This document shows positions 1-9,908 of a stretch of DNA of 64,000 bases, piece by piece; within the stretch, counting starts at the first letter, position 1, and every line of letters starts with the position of its first letter. The stretch comes from Diphasiastrum complanatum (taxonomy: Eukaryota > Streptophyta > Lycopodiopsida > Lycopodiales > Lycopodiaceae). Below the pieces are notes generated by a model, which was not told the DNA's origin, did no database searches, and saw only the letters and a list, made by a program, of their open reading frames with translations. Made by a program: the position numbers and the translations under genes. Where the stretch lies: assembly GCA_029204225.1 (NCBI GenBank), contig CM055099.1:65437852-65501851 (forward strand). The letters run 5' to 3'.

Positions 1-134
1 TAGTCTTCTGAAGTCTCTAGACTTCAATCCTACACAACCGGACTGTAATGTCTACATAAAAAGAGTAGGAAAAATTTTGTGATACTGACTATTTTCGTGG
101 ATGATTCCCTGATATCCAGAATAAGTTCCTGTCT

Positions 135-737
135 CTACATGAAGGCCTTGGATGTGTTGAAGACCATAACTTTGGTCTTCTCAATGTTAACTCTCAAGTT
201 CCATCTGGTGCAGAAATTATGGAGACTGTCCAGCTGCCTTTGTAAACCCTCTCTAGTCGAGGAGACTAAAGCTACATCATCTGCATATAGGAGAATGGCA
301 ATCAAAATATCTCCAAGCCTGCAACCTCTACCACCACTCTGCTCGATGACTCTCTCAAGCTCATCACTATATAGTCCAAATAATGTAGGTGAGAGGGAAC
401 AACCCTGTTTCACCCCAATGGTGCTCCATATATGCTCAGAGATGCCAGCATCACCTCGAAAACATCCAAGAACTTGCTCATAAAGTGCCATCACTGCTAG
501 AACTATGTCAGTAGAGAAGCCAAGATCACGTAGTCGCTGGATGAGAAGAAAACGTGGAACAGAATCAAAGGCTTTTTTGAAGTCAGCAAAGCAACAATAA
601 ACCCTTTGTCTCTTATGTCTGGCTTCCTCAATAATAGCTCGAAGAGTGAAGACATGATCTGTGGTAGAATGGTGCGCAGAAAAACCGACCTGGCCCAATG
701 CATTTAGTCTCCTAGTCTCGGCCTCAGAGCTCACCAT
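135..737 (-). pseudogene. LINE ORF2 reverse transcriptase core
   Basis: This open stretch carries the LINE reverse transcriptase blocks in order: GQVGFSAHHSTTDHVFTLRA, CCFADFKKAFDSVP (first catalytic Asp), GVKQGCSLSPTLFGLY, and ILLYADDVALVSS (YADD catalytic pair). The following block continues to NIEKTKVMVF. The catalytic residues are intact here, but the frame is separated from the endonuclease by stops near 740-1030 and is not continuous with the thumb region to the left. Family knowledge: it copies element RNA at the nicked target. Confidence 0.85.
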
Positions 738-1030
738 TGACTAAAGTATAGTGCCATAAAGCTTCGCGATGACATGTCCAATCATGATAGTATGGTAGTT
801 ACCAGGCGGGTGGCTAGGATGGGTGAGGGTATATCTGCAGCATGCATTAGAAGTTTTGATTCAAGGTCTTCTATGTCTCTAGTACGGTGGGTCTTCATTC
901 TCTTTATGGTCTCGATGACCATTTCAGAGGTGAAGAAGGTGAATTCACTTGGATGGGGGGAGATGGAAATGGGCAAGTCAGTGGGTATGGTGTATAATGA
1001 GGTAGAGTAGGTGGCTAGACGTGTAGGTTG

Positions 1031-2312
1031 TCAAGCGCGAGGGATAAATGCACGCCAAAAGGCGCCTGTAGAGGAGCTAAATAGGGAAGCAACTAGGCTT
1101 CTCCCTTTTTGTTCTTCATAGGCGCGCTTTTTGCGGCGGAGTGTACGATGGAGAGATCGACGAACAGTGGGTAGAATTAATGGCTCATGTCTGCGTGCGT
1201 GTGTAACACGGAGATGGAGGGAACAACACTCATCATCAAACCATGGAGGTCGAGCAGGATGAGCTGGTGTGAATGCGTGTCGGTGGGGTGTGGATGGAAA
1301 GGAAACTAAGGCAGCTGTGTGAAGTGAGGTGGTAAGAAAACGGGCCTGTGACTCCAACAGGTTATCATGCGGGAAGTGATGGAGTAAAGACACATGGGCT
1401 TCCTGGTAAGTCTCAATGTAGGGGTGAGCGAAGGTATATCTGGGAGCACGGGCAATGGAGGAACGAGGTAAAGACCGTGAAGTTGGGACAAAGCCCAGGT
1501 GGAAGGATAAAAAGGAATGATTAGAGAGAGTAGTGGGAATGACCTCGAAGTGTGATATCAGTGGGATGAAGGATGGTGACCCCGTGAGATAGTCAACAAC
1601 AGTGTGCCCGCCACTATGAGGGTAGCATGTGTAGCTGCCTGAATCAGGCCAACAGGCTAGGCCATTATAAATGGCTATCTCGTGAGCTTCTCCTAGCTGC
1701 AACAAGTACTCATCATAACCAGTGATAGGTCCCAGTGCGTCAGCTGAAGTCCTGGTAACTCCCATATCATCACAATCAATGCCTCGTATGCGTAGCTGGT
1801 CGTCAGCATCATGGAACTCTGACTGTTACGCAGCTGTTTTGGCGTTAAAATCGCCAGTAGGAAGAATAGAGCCTCGGTCTGAGAATCTGATTATATTGTG
1901 GAGAGATCAGTGAATGGCGAGCCAATGCCCTCTATGTAAGAGGAGGACTCTGGAGGGAAGTAGCACGCAACAATGAAGCGATCTCTGACCAATCCGATAT
2001 CACGTCCAATGAGATGAACCCATATATATCGTGCATACTCGTCATGTTTGATAAACTCTATAGTCGAATGTAGTGACTCTCTGTATAAACATGCGACCCC
2101 ACCTGAATCTCTACCGCTCGTGGATCTCGCCTCTGCCCTGTATACTGAGTCCCACATGTAGCCTGAGAATGTAGGTAGGCCTCTAATCTGACTCTCATGT
2201 GTCTCCATAAAGAACAGAATACCTGTATCTGTGATGAAATCCTTAAGGTCGCCGACAGTAGATGAAGAGTGTATACCATTACAATTCCAAATCCCAATAC
2301 GCAGATGGTGTG
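1031..2312 (-). pseudogene. LINE ORF2 endonuclease domain, frameshifted
   Basis: On the minus strand an exonuclease-endonuclease-phosphatase fold begins near 2300 with RIGIWNCNGI, followed by FFMETH, which carries the catalytic Glu of the family. The frame then shifts at about 2210 to 1891 and again to 1765-1031, which carries the late endonuclease pattern around TVVDYLTG and NHSFLSFHLGF (normally SDH, here the Asp is not seen). Two frame changes make the domain non-functional. This enzyme nicks target DNA to prime reverse transcription in LINEs. Confidence 0.75.
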
Positions 2313-2355
2313 GACGGGGCCTCGGGATGCTCCTGTACCCGGGGACCCCAACTCC

Positions 2356-3033
2356 CTATTGATGGGAGCCAATGGGTACACTGTCAAGGTAACGAACCTG
2401 TCCATCTCGATAAATCACACGCTGGCCCGACGCCTTGGCTTCCTGGAAGGCTTGACGCCTTTCTTCCACTTGGATGTATGCGAGGTCATCGTCCATGAAG
2501 ATTTGTGTATCTTTCACCTTAGCTCTCTTACGTAGGACATCTCTACGAGTGATAGATGAGGTGAAACGAATAATCAAGGTAGTATTATCTTGTTTTGTCC
2601 GCCATGCCGTATCAAGCCCTTCACTATGGTGGTCTAAAGTGGTTTCAAGAAAATGTTTTGGTTCTTCAATGGCGTTTTGGGTATCTACAATGCCACGCAC
2701 CCGAATATTGAGAGCTTTGCTGCCCCGAAGTCTCTCCTCCGAAAGAGTAGCTAAAATAACCGAGGAGATAGGTGCAGATGGTTTGGTTCCTTTCTTGAGC
2801 ACCGCTGCCCAAGACATGGTTTTCTTATGTTGCTCAATCTTATCCTCCATTTCTTTGAGACGGTTTGAGGATTCCGGTGTGGCGAGGATAGGTTGGGCTC
2901 TAAGCTCATGCGTCAATGCGTCCATTTCTTTTTTCAGTTTATCATTCGCCTCTATGAACTCCGTCTTCAATCCCAAATTCTCAGCCTGCAGGTCCCCCAT
3001 TTTCGCTTTGATCTTGCCATTTTCTTCTTCCAA
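2356..3033 (-). pseudogene. LINE ORF1 RNA-binding protein (225 aa)
   Basis: The product begins with a Lys/Glu-rich coiled coil of about 70 residues, followed by the segment SWAAVLKKGTKPSA and a domain with the spacing of an RRM-like fold (LNIRVRGI near the start, TTLIIRFTS in the middle). It ends in a conserved stretch around QIFMDDDLAYIQVEERRQ. LINE ORF1 proteins bind element RNA and escort it to the nucleus. It aligns by eye with the ORF1 at 4206-4936 (SWASILR, LNLRFRGL, QIYIDDDLT), which supports both calls. This frame is open, but the element's ORF2 is broken. Confidence 0.75.
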
Positions 3034-3289
3034 ATAGCTTACCTATGGTTGAAGTTCCCGCAATTCCCGTTTTAGCCAACCTAGTTCATAGACAAAGAAT
3101 CCCTCCATAGGTTGGGAAGGAGTGTAATCGTGAGACAAATGAGCAGAAACAATTGCCGAAAACGGGGTGGAACTTCCTTGTGTTGTTTGCTGTCCATCAA
3201 CACAGTTGTCTTGGTGCGGTGGCAGCTGAGGATTGTCGCGAACGGTTTTGTTTCGTATCGCGAACGATTTTGTTTCTTTGTATTTTCTT

Positions 3290-4150
3290 GGCAGCTACAG
3301 CCAGACTTGGGAAGGGACATGCCACCTTGGTCCAGCTTGAGCAAGTTTGCTTTCAAAGATTTATTCGGGACACCCCGAGTAAGTGTCAACTATTTGATAC
3401 TTTTGTCTCCCCCATAGCATTGTATGCTGCAAAGACATGGTGTCCAAGGCTCACCTCAGTTGATTGGGCCAGTATCTCATGTATACAGGTCCTTATGCTA
3501 TCATGGATGATACGGGCTAAGCCCTCTATCCCGCACCAGATTATCCTAGCAGAGTTTGCAGTTCCACCTCTACAACTTGATGCCATATTCCCACTGATGC
3601 ACAGAGATACACACAGGCGGCACTCATATCATCTCAGCACCTTCATAGTTTGGACTATCACATATCATGGTTCTCACAGGCATCACGTCTACCGGATACC
3701 TTTGGCATCTCTATCATGGACCTTCCATCGGGTACCCACAATTATATCAGACGTTTTCTCTATAGAGCATATCTTCGTCGTACATGGAAGAGCCAATTAG
3801 GTGTTAAACCCGACTATTACAGGACTCACTTCTTGGCGATGGATGCTATGGGGACCCCAGTTCTACCACGCTATTTAGACTTCAGATTATCCCACGGTCT
3901 AAGATTCACACTGGGTCAACTACGAGTCTCATCACATCAGCTTGAGATTGAGGTTGGACGTTTCCATGGTACCCCACGAGAGGAGCGGATCTACCAGAAT
4001 GTTCACTGTCTGAGGTGGAGTCCGATGAGCATTTTTTATTCAGATGTCCACCGCCACAGGTTGATGCTTCGTCCTCAGCTGCTATGGGAGACACATGCCA
4101 CACCTACACGCAGCACACCACTCCCGAGAACATCTCCTCGTTGAATGAGT
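3290..4150 (+). mobile_element. LINE 3' fragment (ORF2 C-terminal region), plus strand
   Basis: Two overlapping frames (about 3290-3800 and 3650-4144) give the region after the reverse transcriptase: RLGKGHATLVQLEQVCFQRF, FVSPIALYAAKTWCP, then LGVKPDYYRTHFLAMDA and RFTLGQLRVSSHQLEIEVGR. Around 4000-4040 a third frame reads ESDEHFLFRCP, the C-terminal Cys/His motif common in plant LINEs. The same blocks recur degenerately at 6100-6370. There is no poly(A) tail before the next ORF1 begins at about 4160. Confidence 0.7.
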
Positions 4151-4205
4151 ACATTTCTAAGCAATTTGCCGCTTTCTTTCACAACTCAATGAACTTCGTG
4201 AGGAT

Positions 4206-4936
4206 TTGCTTACTAAGACTGCCACGATTGACGCTCAACAGACTGAAATTGCTTCTCTTTGTGCTGCACTTAGTGCTTTGCAAAGGGACATCATCCCTAA
4301 TATCTCCCACGCTGTTGAGGATACTAAGGCATCCATGAGTAAGCTTCCCTACTTGAGCGCCAGATACATGACACTGTTGAGTGCACTGCCCGGATTCCCG
4401 TTAATGAACAGCGGCTTCATGAGACGGTGGAACATGTACAGAAAGTACCTACTCTCGAGCAAGAAGTATATGAGACCAAATCATGGGCTTCTATCCTGAG
4501 ATCATCTACCACCTCTTCGTCTTTTGTAGCACCCTCCTTAGACACCACGGTACAAGGCGTCTTGGCAGAACAACAACGTCGGGATGACAAAAAGCTCAAC
4601 TTAAGATTCCGGGGTCTTCCTACTGAGGGCACAGCACTGGACCAGGTTACCTCTTTGTTTACTTCACGCATGGGGCTCTCAGTTCCAGGTATCCAATATG
4701 CTTGGCACCTCCAGCATGATCCGAAGGTATTATTTGTCAAATTCAAAACTATGGACGACCGGCAGACAGTTCTTCGTGCGCGTCGTACTCTCCAAGGCTC
4801 GCAGATTTACATAGATGATGACCTTACTCACTGCCAATGGTTACAGCGTAAAACTATTATTCAGGAGGCAAGGACGAAACAACAGCAAGTGGTATTTACA
4901 AATGGCAACCCTCACTTTTTCTCCAAGCATCAATAG
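4206..4936 (+). pseudogene. LINE ORF1 protein, second copy, one frameshift
   Basis: The first frame (from about 4170) gives a heptad-rich coiled coil (QLNELREDLLTKTATIDAQQ). Near 4430 the frame changes to the one ending at 4936. That frame carries SWASILRSST, LNLRFRGLPTEG and QIYIDDDLTHC, matching block for block the minus-strand ORF1 at 2356-3033. The protein ends FFSKHQ just before the endonuclease start. The copy is more decayed than the minus-strand one. Confidence 0.7.
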
Positions 4937-5289
4937 GAAGTTGGGGTACTCGGGCATGGGAGCAACCTAATAGCCCCAGCTAGCGTCACATTCAGTTTTT
5001 GGAATTGTGGCGGCCTCTCCACCTCTTCTACAGCGACAGCGTTTACCCATACGCACGAGAGTTGTTCAGAGACTCGGAGACGATGACCTTCTCCATCATC
5101 TTCACCATCATCCACAATATCAAGAGCATCTATCATGTCTTACTTCAATAGAGTTCCAACTCTACCAAGACCTGTTATTTGACTTCGTATATATACAGCT
5201 CATGATATCCTTTATGGTAACTACTCATTTCGAGTTTCTATCAAAACTCATTGTCTCTGGTTTCCCTTCACCCTACATAGTACACTAAC

Positions 5290-6380
5290 ACCATCCATCC
5301 CATTCACAAAAATGGTGACCTCAAAACTCCAGGCAGTTAACTACGATACTATCATGATCGGGCATGTTATTGCAAACCTATATGATATCATTCTCCAATC
5401 AGCGATAAATTCTAAGGCTAAGATCAGGAGATGACATGCTTTGAGCCAAGTAAGTTTCCAAGCTCACTATTCCAAACCATGTTTTCACTCTTCGGGCTAT
5501 CCTTGAGGGGGACAAATATAGGAGAGAGGGTTTACGACCGTTTAGTTGACTTCAAGAAAGCCTTTGACTATGTCCCATGTTCCCTTCTGATCTAGAGGCT
5601 ACGAGATCTTGGTTTCTCCAATGACACGATCATAGCAATGATGACACTTCATGAGAGAATTCTAGGTTGCTCTCGAAGTGACGAAGGTATTTTAGAGCAT
5701 AAATGTATTATGGAGCATCATTGGGGTGAAGCATGGTTGTTCCTCTCACCTACTCTTTTTGGATCATATAATGACGAGCTTGAGAGAGTCATTGGGCAAT
5801 GTGGTGGTGCAATTTGCAGACTTTGTGCCATTTTAATTGACATCCTTCTTTATGCAAATGATGTGGTTCTAGTCTCCACAATAGAGAGGTTTTAGAGAGA
5901 CAGTTGGACAATCTTCATGCTTTTTGTACCAAATGGGTTTGGGGGTTAACATTGCAAAGACCAAGGAATTGGTCTTCAATACACCCAAGGCCTTCATGCA
6001 ACGATAGGAGCTCATCTTTGACGAACAGCCGCTAGAGATTGTATAATGCTACATTTACCTAGAGGTGCTCTTTATTGGCCATATATTTGGTATGAGACAT
6101 GCAGCTACCACTTGACTTGGGAAGGCATGCTTCCCTTGTCCAGTTGGAGAGGATTTGTTTTCAGAATTTATTCGAGATGCCCCAAGTGTCAGCTTTTTTA
6201 TACTATTGTTACCCCCATAGCCTTATATGCAACAAAGACATGGTGTAGTCTCACCTCATCTTATTGGGCCAATATTTCACACATGCAGATTATTATGTTA
6301 TCACCCATGAGAGACACAATAAAAGAATATTTTACTAAATTATGCCGTGTCATGCTGTGCATGAATCCGTAGTGTCGACA
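5290..6380 (+). pseudogene. LINE reverse transcriptase remnant with many stops
   Basis: Across three frames the reverse transcriptase is recognisable: TIHPIHKNGDLKTPGSY near 5290, QVSFQAHYS near 5450, LSPTLFGSYNDELERVIGQC near 5745, ILLYANDVVLVST near 5850 (the YADD motif has become YAND), and the C-terminal FYTIVTPIALYATKTWC near 6200. It matches the better-preserved minus-strand copy at 135-737. Loss of one catalytic Asp and many stops mean it is inactive. Confidence 0.7.
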
Positions 6381-6390
6381 TTAGGAGAAT

Positions 6391-6867
6391 GTTGGCTAAG
6401 AGGACAATGAGAGAAGAATGATGAGGCATTATTCTTCTTATGGAGTTACTACTCTACGTACTTATCTTGAGATCAATTAAATCTATCATTTCGTGGAGAA
6501 TGTCATGTAAGATGGTGTTTCTAGGCAAAACATGCCAGTTTTTCATGCTTAGACCTTAAAAATGGTAGGCGGCATAATATTATCTATGAGAAAATCAAGA
6601 ATAGAGATCCTTCACAAATTTTTGATTTTATATTCTTTAAATTCAATTCTTTACTCTAAAGCATTGGGATGATTTTTCAGCATACTCAAGTACCTAAATA
6701 ACTATTGTTTTAAGGTAGCAAGAAATAGACTCCCCTCAAAAAGAGTTTTTTTTTAAAAAAAACCTTGAGCTTACATGATTCAAGCAATAATGCCACATAC
6801 ATTGCACATAGTAGTAAATAATTGATTTCTAACATAAATTAGGTTATTACAGCATTTTGATTTGTTG
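6391..6867. other. no gene seen between LINE remnant and host gene
   Basis: AT-rich sequence with no recognisable coding pattern. The minus strand here is the probable 3' untranslated and downstream region of the gene ending at 6868. An A/T homopolymer block lies at 6745-6765. Confidence 0.4.
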
Positions 6868-9134
6868 CTAGAAAAATACTTTGGAAGATGACTTATCTGA
6901 CGATAGAAGTTAAGGCTAGCAATTTCCACCTATAGGATGAATCATAAGCTCTTGTTGTACTTACTTGTTTGGTTATAAGTGATTGTCTTTTCTTCTTTCA
7001 ACTTCACTCGCTTTTTAGAAGTAGGCATAAAGAAATCTGCCATATCACAAGCTATTGATGCTTCAGGTTATCCCAACAAATCATATTGTAAGCACAATCA
7101 TAAGACACTAAAACCCACTGACTTTGGAATATAGAATAAACACGTGGACTTGATAAACAAAGAGTTTTGAAAATAAACTTACCAATAGATCTAGCAAGGC
7201 CCTACGGCACTTATTCATAAACTTTACTATGCAACAATTTTTGACAATATAAAATCCAAGTGAGCAATATTGGGAAGCAATGGAAATGTAAGCCACATTA
7301 TTTTTGTAATATATTTAGTATAAAATAAGCTTAACCACAAATTCAACAATCTAATTCTTATTTTGCTAGAAAGCAAACCATTTGAAACATGAGGTGGAGA
7401 GGCTTCAAGAGCTTCATCTTTCGTAAACTCTATGCCACCATTAAGCTTCATAGCATCGTCAATGCCACTTTCTTCTCCATTTATCTCTAATTTTCTAGTC
7501 ACCCTCCTCTTGAGATCGAGATCAAGCTTCAATCTTTGCTTTGAAGATGAAATTGTCTTGCCTGAAGTCTCACGACTCCTCTGCTAGCCATTTACAAACA
7601 GAAATAAGAAGATGCTTATTTGAAAGCTTCAAGAAGAACACCGAGTTACAAACTTTCAGCTTCTCAAAATGTGATACAAACCATAGGTTTCAAAAATTAG
7701 CACAATAAACTAGATCATGTAAGAAAAATAACTCTATGCAAGACTTTTACCCAAATCAACTTGGGTGGGCGAGGCCAACTTAAGCATAATACACGAACTC
7801 ACAACATGTGGGAAGATAAATCAACAGATTAGCATTTCTCAATTTAATGAAATTGGTATCTTGTGTATCTTGTAAAGAAATTCATTTTTATGTTGTCCTA
7901 GAAGCCCTAAGATCCATTTTCTATCCTTTTTGACTTTCTAGAAGTGAAATTTTTGCAAAGCTAAACTTTGGTCAAACCAGAACATTCTAATTTTCATTCT
8001 ACACACGCTCTCAAACTTCTACCAATCAAATTCAAGGTTAGAGACACAGTCGCCATCAGCACTCTTCTAGTACATTGGCTCCTCCTATGTTATCATTGAG
8101 AGCCAATATCACAGCTTCCTTTAGTTGTCTCACCTGAGAACATGATTTTCCAAAAAACTTACTCAAGAAAACTGCAGGGGTAAGATGGCTATCCCCTACT
8201 TCATGGTAGGATCAACAACACAACAGATAATTCTTGATGGTTTTTTCAATATGTCCTGTGAAATCAAGAGGAAGATCTTTCATCTCAAACTAACCAGCAA
8301 GTAGCCACCAATCAACGCAGACCGTGGCTCATTGTCTGTTGCACTTGAAAGTCTCCCATGAACTTCCTCCACATTACCTCCTTCCATAGCTGAACTTGTT
8401 GCAACCACAGCATCTTCCCTGGCTTCTGCTTTTGTAGGTACAGATACACTTTCCTTGCTGAATTCAATGGGCAAAGACTCGTCTGGAACAACAATTGTAC
8501 CAATGGGTTCCTCCGAGATGAATGAGGATTCTGCAGCATGACTGATTGCGGTGTTACAGCAACGTATTGAAACGTTTGTGATCACTTGGGCACCACAAAA
8601 TTCTGGCGAGAAAATTCCGTTCACAGCCTGAGTCTTAGCTGCTGAAACATCCTGTGATTTCATTTCTGAATCTGTGGGTGTTTCCAAAGTAGTATCTTCT
8701 TCCCTAACAGACTCGTCCATTGGAAGAATCCCTTGAACTTCCATAGCCTCTTCACCTTGACTAGAAATACAGCAATCTAATTGAGCACTGTTTGATTCAA
8801 TTTCTCCACCATTTAATGCCGGCCTATCCGCCATGTGAGAGTTGCATTCCAGTAATATCCGATTGGCCTCACCTTCTGATTTTGAAGAAGCCAACCCTTC
8901 CACCTCCATCTGGGCTTGTCCTGGTTTCGCCGCTGATCCAGCCTCTGCTTCTACTGCTGCTTCTGCTTCTGCTTCTGCTGCTGCTTCTGCTACTGCTGCT
9001 GGCTCTGATTCCTTTGGGGAATGCTGCTTCCTTGAAAAAAACGCATCCAAGCTGCCTCTTGCTGCTGCATTTTCTTGGGCTACTAAACTCGCTGCTTTGT
9101 TGATGGGCTTGCAATGCAGCGAAGCTGACGCCAT
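6868..9134 (-). CDS. unrecognised acidic nuclear-type protein, five exons, two degenerate PCNA-box-like motifs
   Basis: Proposed coding exons (minus strand): 9134-8295, 8133-8074, 7580-7379, 7060-6965 and 6896-6868. Introns begin with GT (GTTAGT, GTACTA, GTTTGC, GTAAGT) and end with AG, and all phases agree, giving 1,227 bases and 408 residues ending in TAG. The first ATG is 9134. Seen: RGSLDAFFSRK at about residues 28-38, a low-complexity Ala/Glu run at about 45-75, an acidic Ser/Thr-rich middle, a basic KLDLDLKRRVTRKL segment, and CDMADFFMPTSKKRVKLK near the C-terminus, which could also be a nuclear localisation signal. The two FF motifs resemble PCNA-interacting boxes, but both lack the usual first Gln. 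I infer a nuclear, perhaps replication- or repair-linked, protein; I do not recognise the family. The weakest points are the donors GTACTA and GTTTGC and the 68-base last intron. A CT-rich leader lies upstream near 9400; no TATA box is clear. Confidence 0.5.
8938..9003 (-). repeat. imperfect Ala/Glu-coding hexamer repeat inside exon 1
   Basis: On the plus strand this is a run of GCTTCT/GCTGCT units; read on the coding strand it gives alternating Ala and Glu. It is in frame and probably length-variable. It also creates spurious long Leu-rich and Ser/Arg-rich frames on the other strand and frames. Confidence 0.8.
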
Positions 9135-9558
9135 CTCTGCCCGCAAACAGAGCTACAGCTAGCTGCCTCACCCTTCCGATCCAGCGCTGCAATTGGGCAT
9201 CACACAAAAGCAACCTTGCTCATCCAAAAAAAGCAAGCCATACTTCCACAAAACAGCATCACTGTTACATACATCAATCAATCAAAATTCAGAAGAAAAG
9301 CAGCAGCAAAAACAACAATTATGGATGAATCAAGAGTAGCTCGATGCATGGAGATGCAGCAGAGCGGCAGAGGTAGAGAGGAGCAGCGAAGAATCGATTG
9401 AGAGAGAGATAGATGGGGTATCATTATGTGAAAAAAGTGGAGGGAATCCAAAAGGTTGAAACAGAATAAAAAGAGAGTTTTGTTGGGGCGGGCTTCTTCA
9501 TTTTTTGGACTCTTTCTTCACCTCCTTTTTCTTGCACCTTTTAACCCACATTCCATTG

Positions 9559-9780
9559 CTTTTTCCACCTCCTTTTTTTGGCCTTTAAATATTAAGAGAT
9601 TATGTGGCATAATGTCTTGAAGCTTTTGGCTCGGTAATTGTTCCCTCGGCTCGCTTTGCCAAGAGATTGTTTTTTATATCTGCTTATAGTTCAAATTCTG
9701 AAGGCATTATGTGGCCTAATGCCTTGAACCCGCCTCCTTTTTTTTTGCCTTTAAATATCAAGAGATTGTGTGATATAATA
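9559..9780 (+). repeat. duplicated segment of about 60 bases, two copies about 165 bases apart
   Basis: CCTTTAAATATTAAGAGATT near 9580 recurs as CCTTTAAATATCAAGAGATT near 9750, each preceded by a CCTCC plus T-run and linked to ATGTGGC(A/C)TAATG. It lies upstream of the minus-strand gene. Confidence 0.6.
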
Positions 9781-9820
9781 TTTTATTTTATTTTTTTTGG
9801 AGGGAGGGTAAGTTTGCTAT

Positions 9821-9908
9821 CTAAGGGCATTCTGCCTGGGAAGGGATCTATCCGACTACGGTAGTCCAAGGGCGAAAGCCTTTCCTTGGGCAAAATGCCC
9901 TGAGGAGG
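9821..9908. repeat. foldback repeat (imperfect inverted arms)
   Basis: Left arm AGGGCATTCTGCCTGGGAAG (from about 9823) pairs with the right arm, whose reverse complement reads AGGGCATTTTGCCCAAGGAA (ending about 9902). The arms are about 30 bases each. A related, longer foldback is at 22781-22871 and a weak one at 11515-11585. It could be a small foldback transposon remnant. Confidence 0.5.

Larger units (their letters stand above)
1..3289 (-). mobile_element. LINE (L1-like non-LTR) retrotransposon, minus strand, cut by left window edge
   Basis: Read on the minus strand the order is ORF1 (2356-3033), apurinic-type endonuclease (about 2312-1031) and reverse transcriptase (about 750 to the left edge), the usual LINE layout. 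Several frameshifts separate the domains, so this copy is dead. No LTR is seen. The 5' side abuts a plus-strand LINE 3' fragment at about 3290, so the true 5' end is probably lost there. The 3' tail lies outside the window. Related pieces occur at 3290-6390. Confidence 0.85.
4151..6390 (+). mobile_element. LINE, plus strand, internally deleted
   Basis: Order is ORF1 (to 4936), a remnant of endonuclease start (near 4990-5010, reading FSFWNCGGL), then reverse transcriptase remnants from about 5290 and a C-terminal remnant to about 6380. Only about 350 bases separate the endonuclease start from the first reverse transcriptase motif, so most of the endonuclease domain is deleted. Many stops are present. 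It follows directly on the 3' fragment at 3290-4150 in the same direction. Confidence 0.7.

Noticed and set aside
3081..3417. Frames of about 100 codons on both strands at the LINE-LINE boundary
   Set aside because: No LINE or host domain can be seen in either before about 3290; likely untranslated leader and chance frames.
8842..9213. Long Leu-rich and Ser/Arg-rich frames opposite or overlapping exon 1 of the minus-strand gene
   Set aside because: They arise from the GCTTCT hexamer repeat read in other frames; composition is a simple repeat artefact and the minus-strand exon explains the region.
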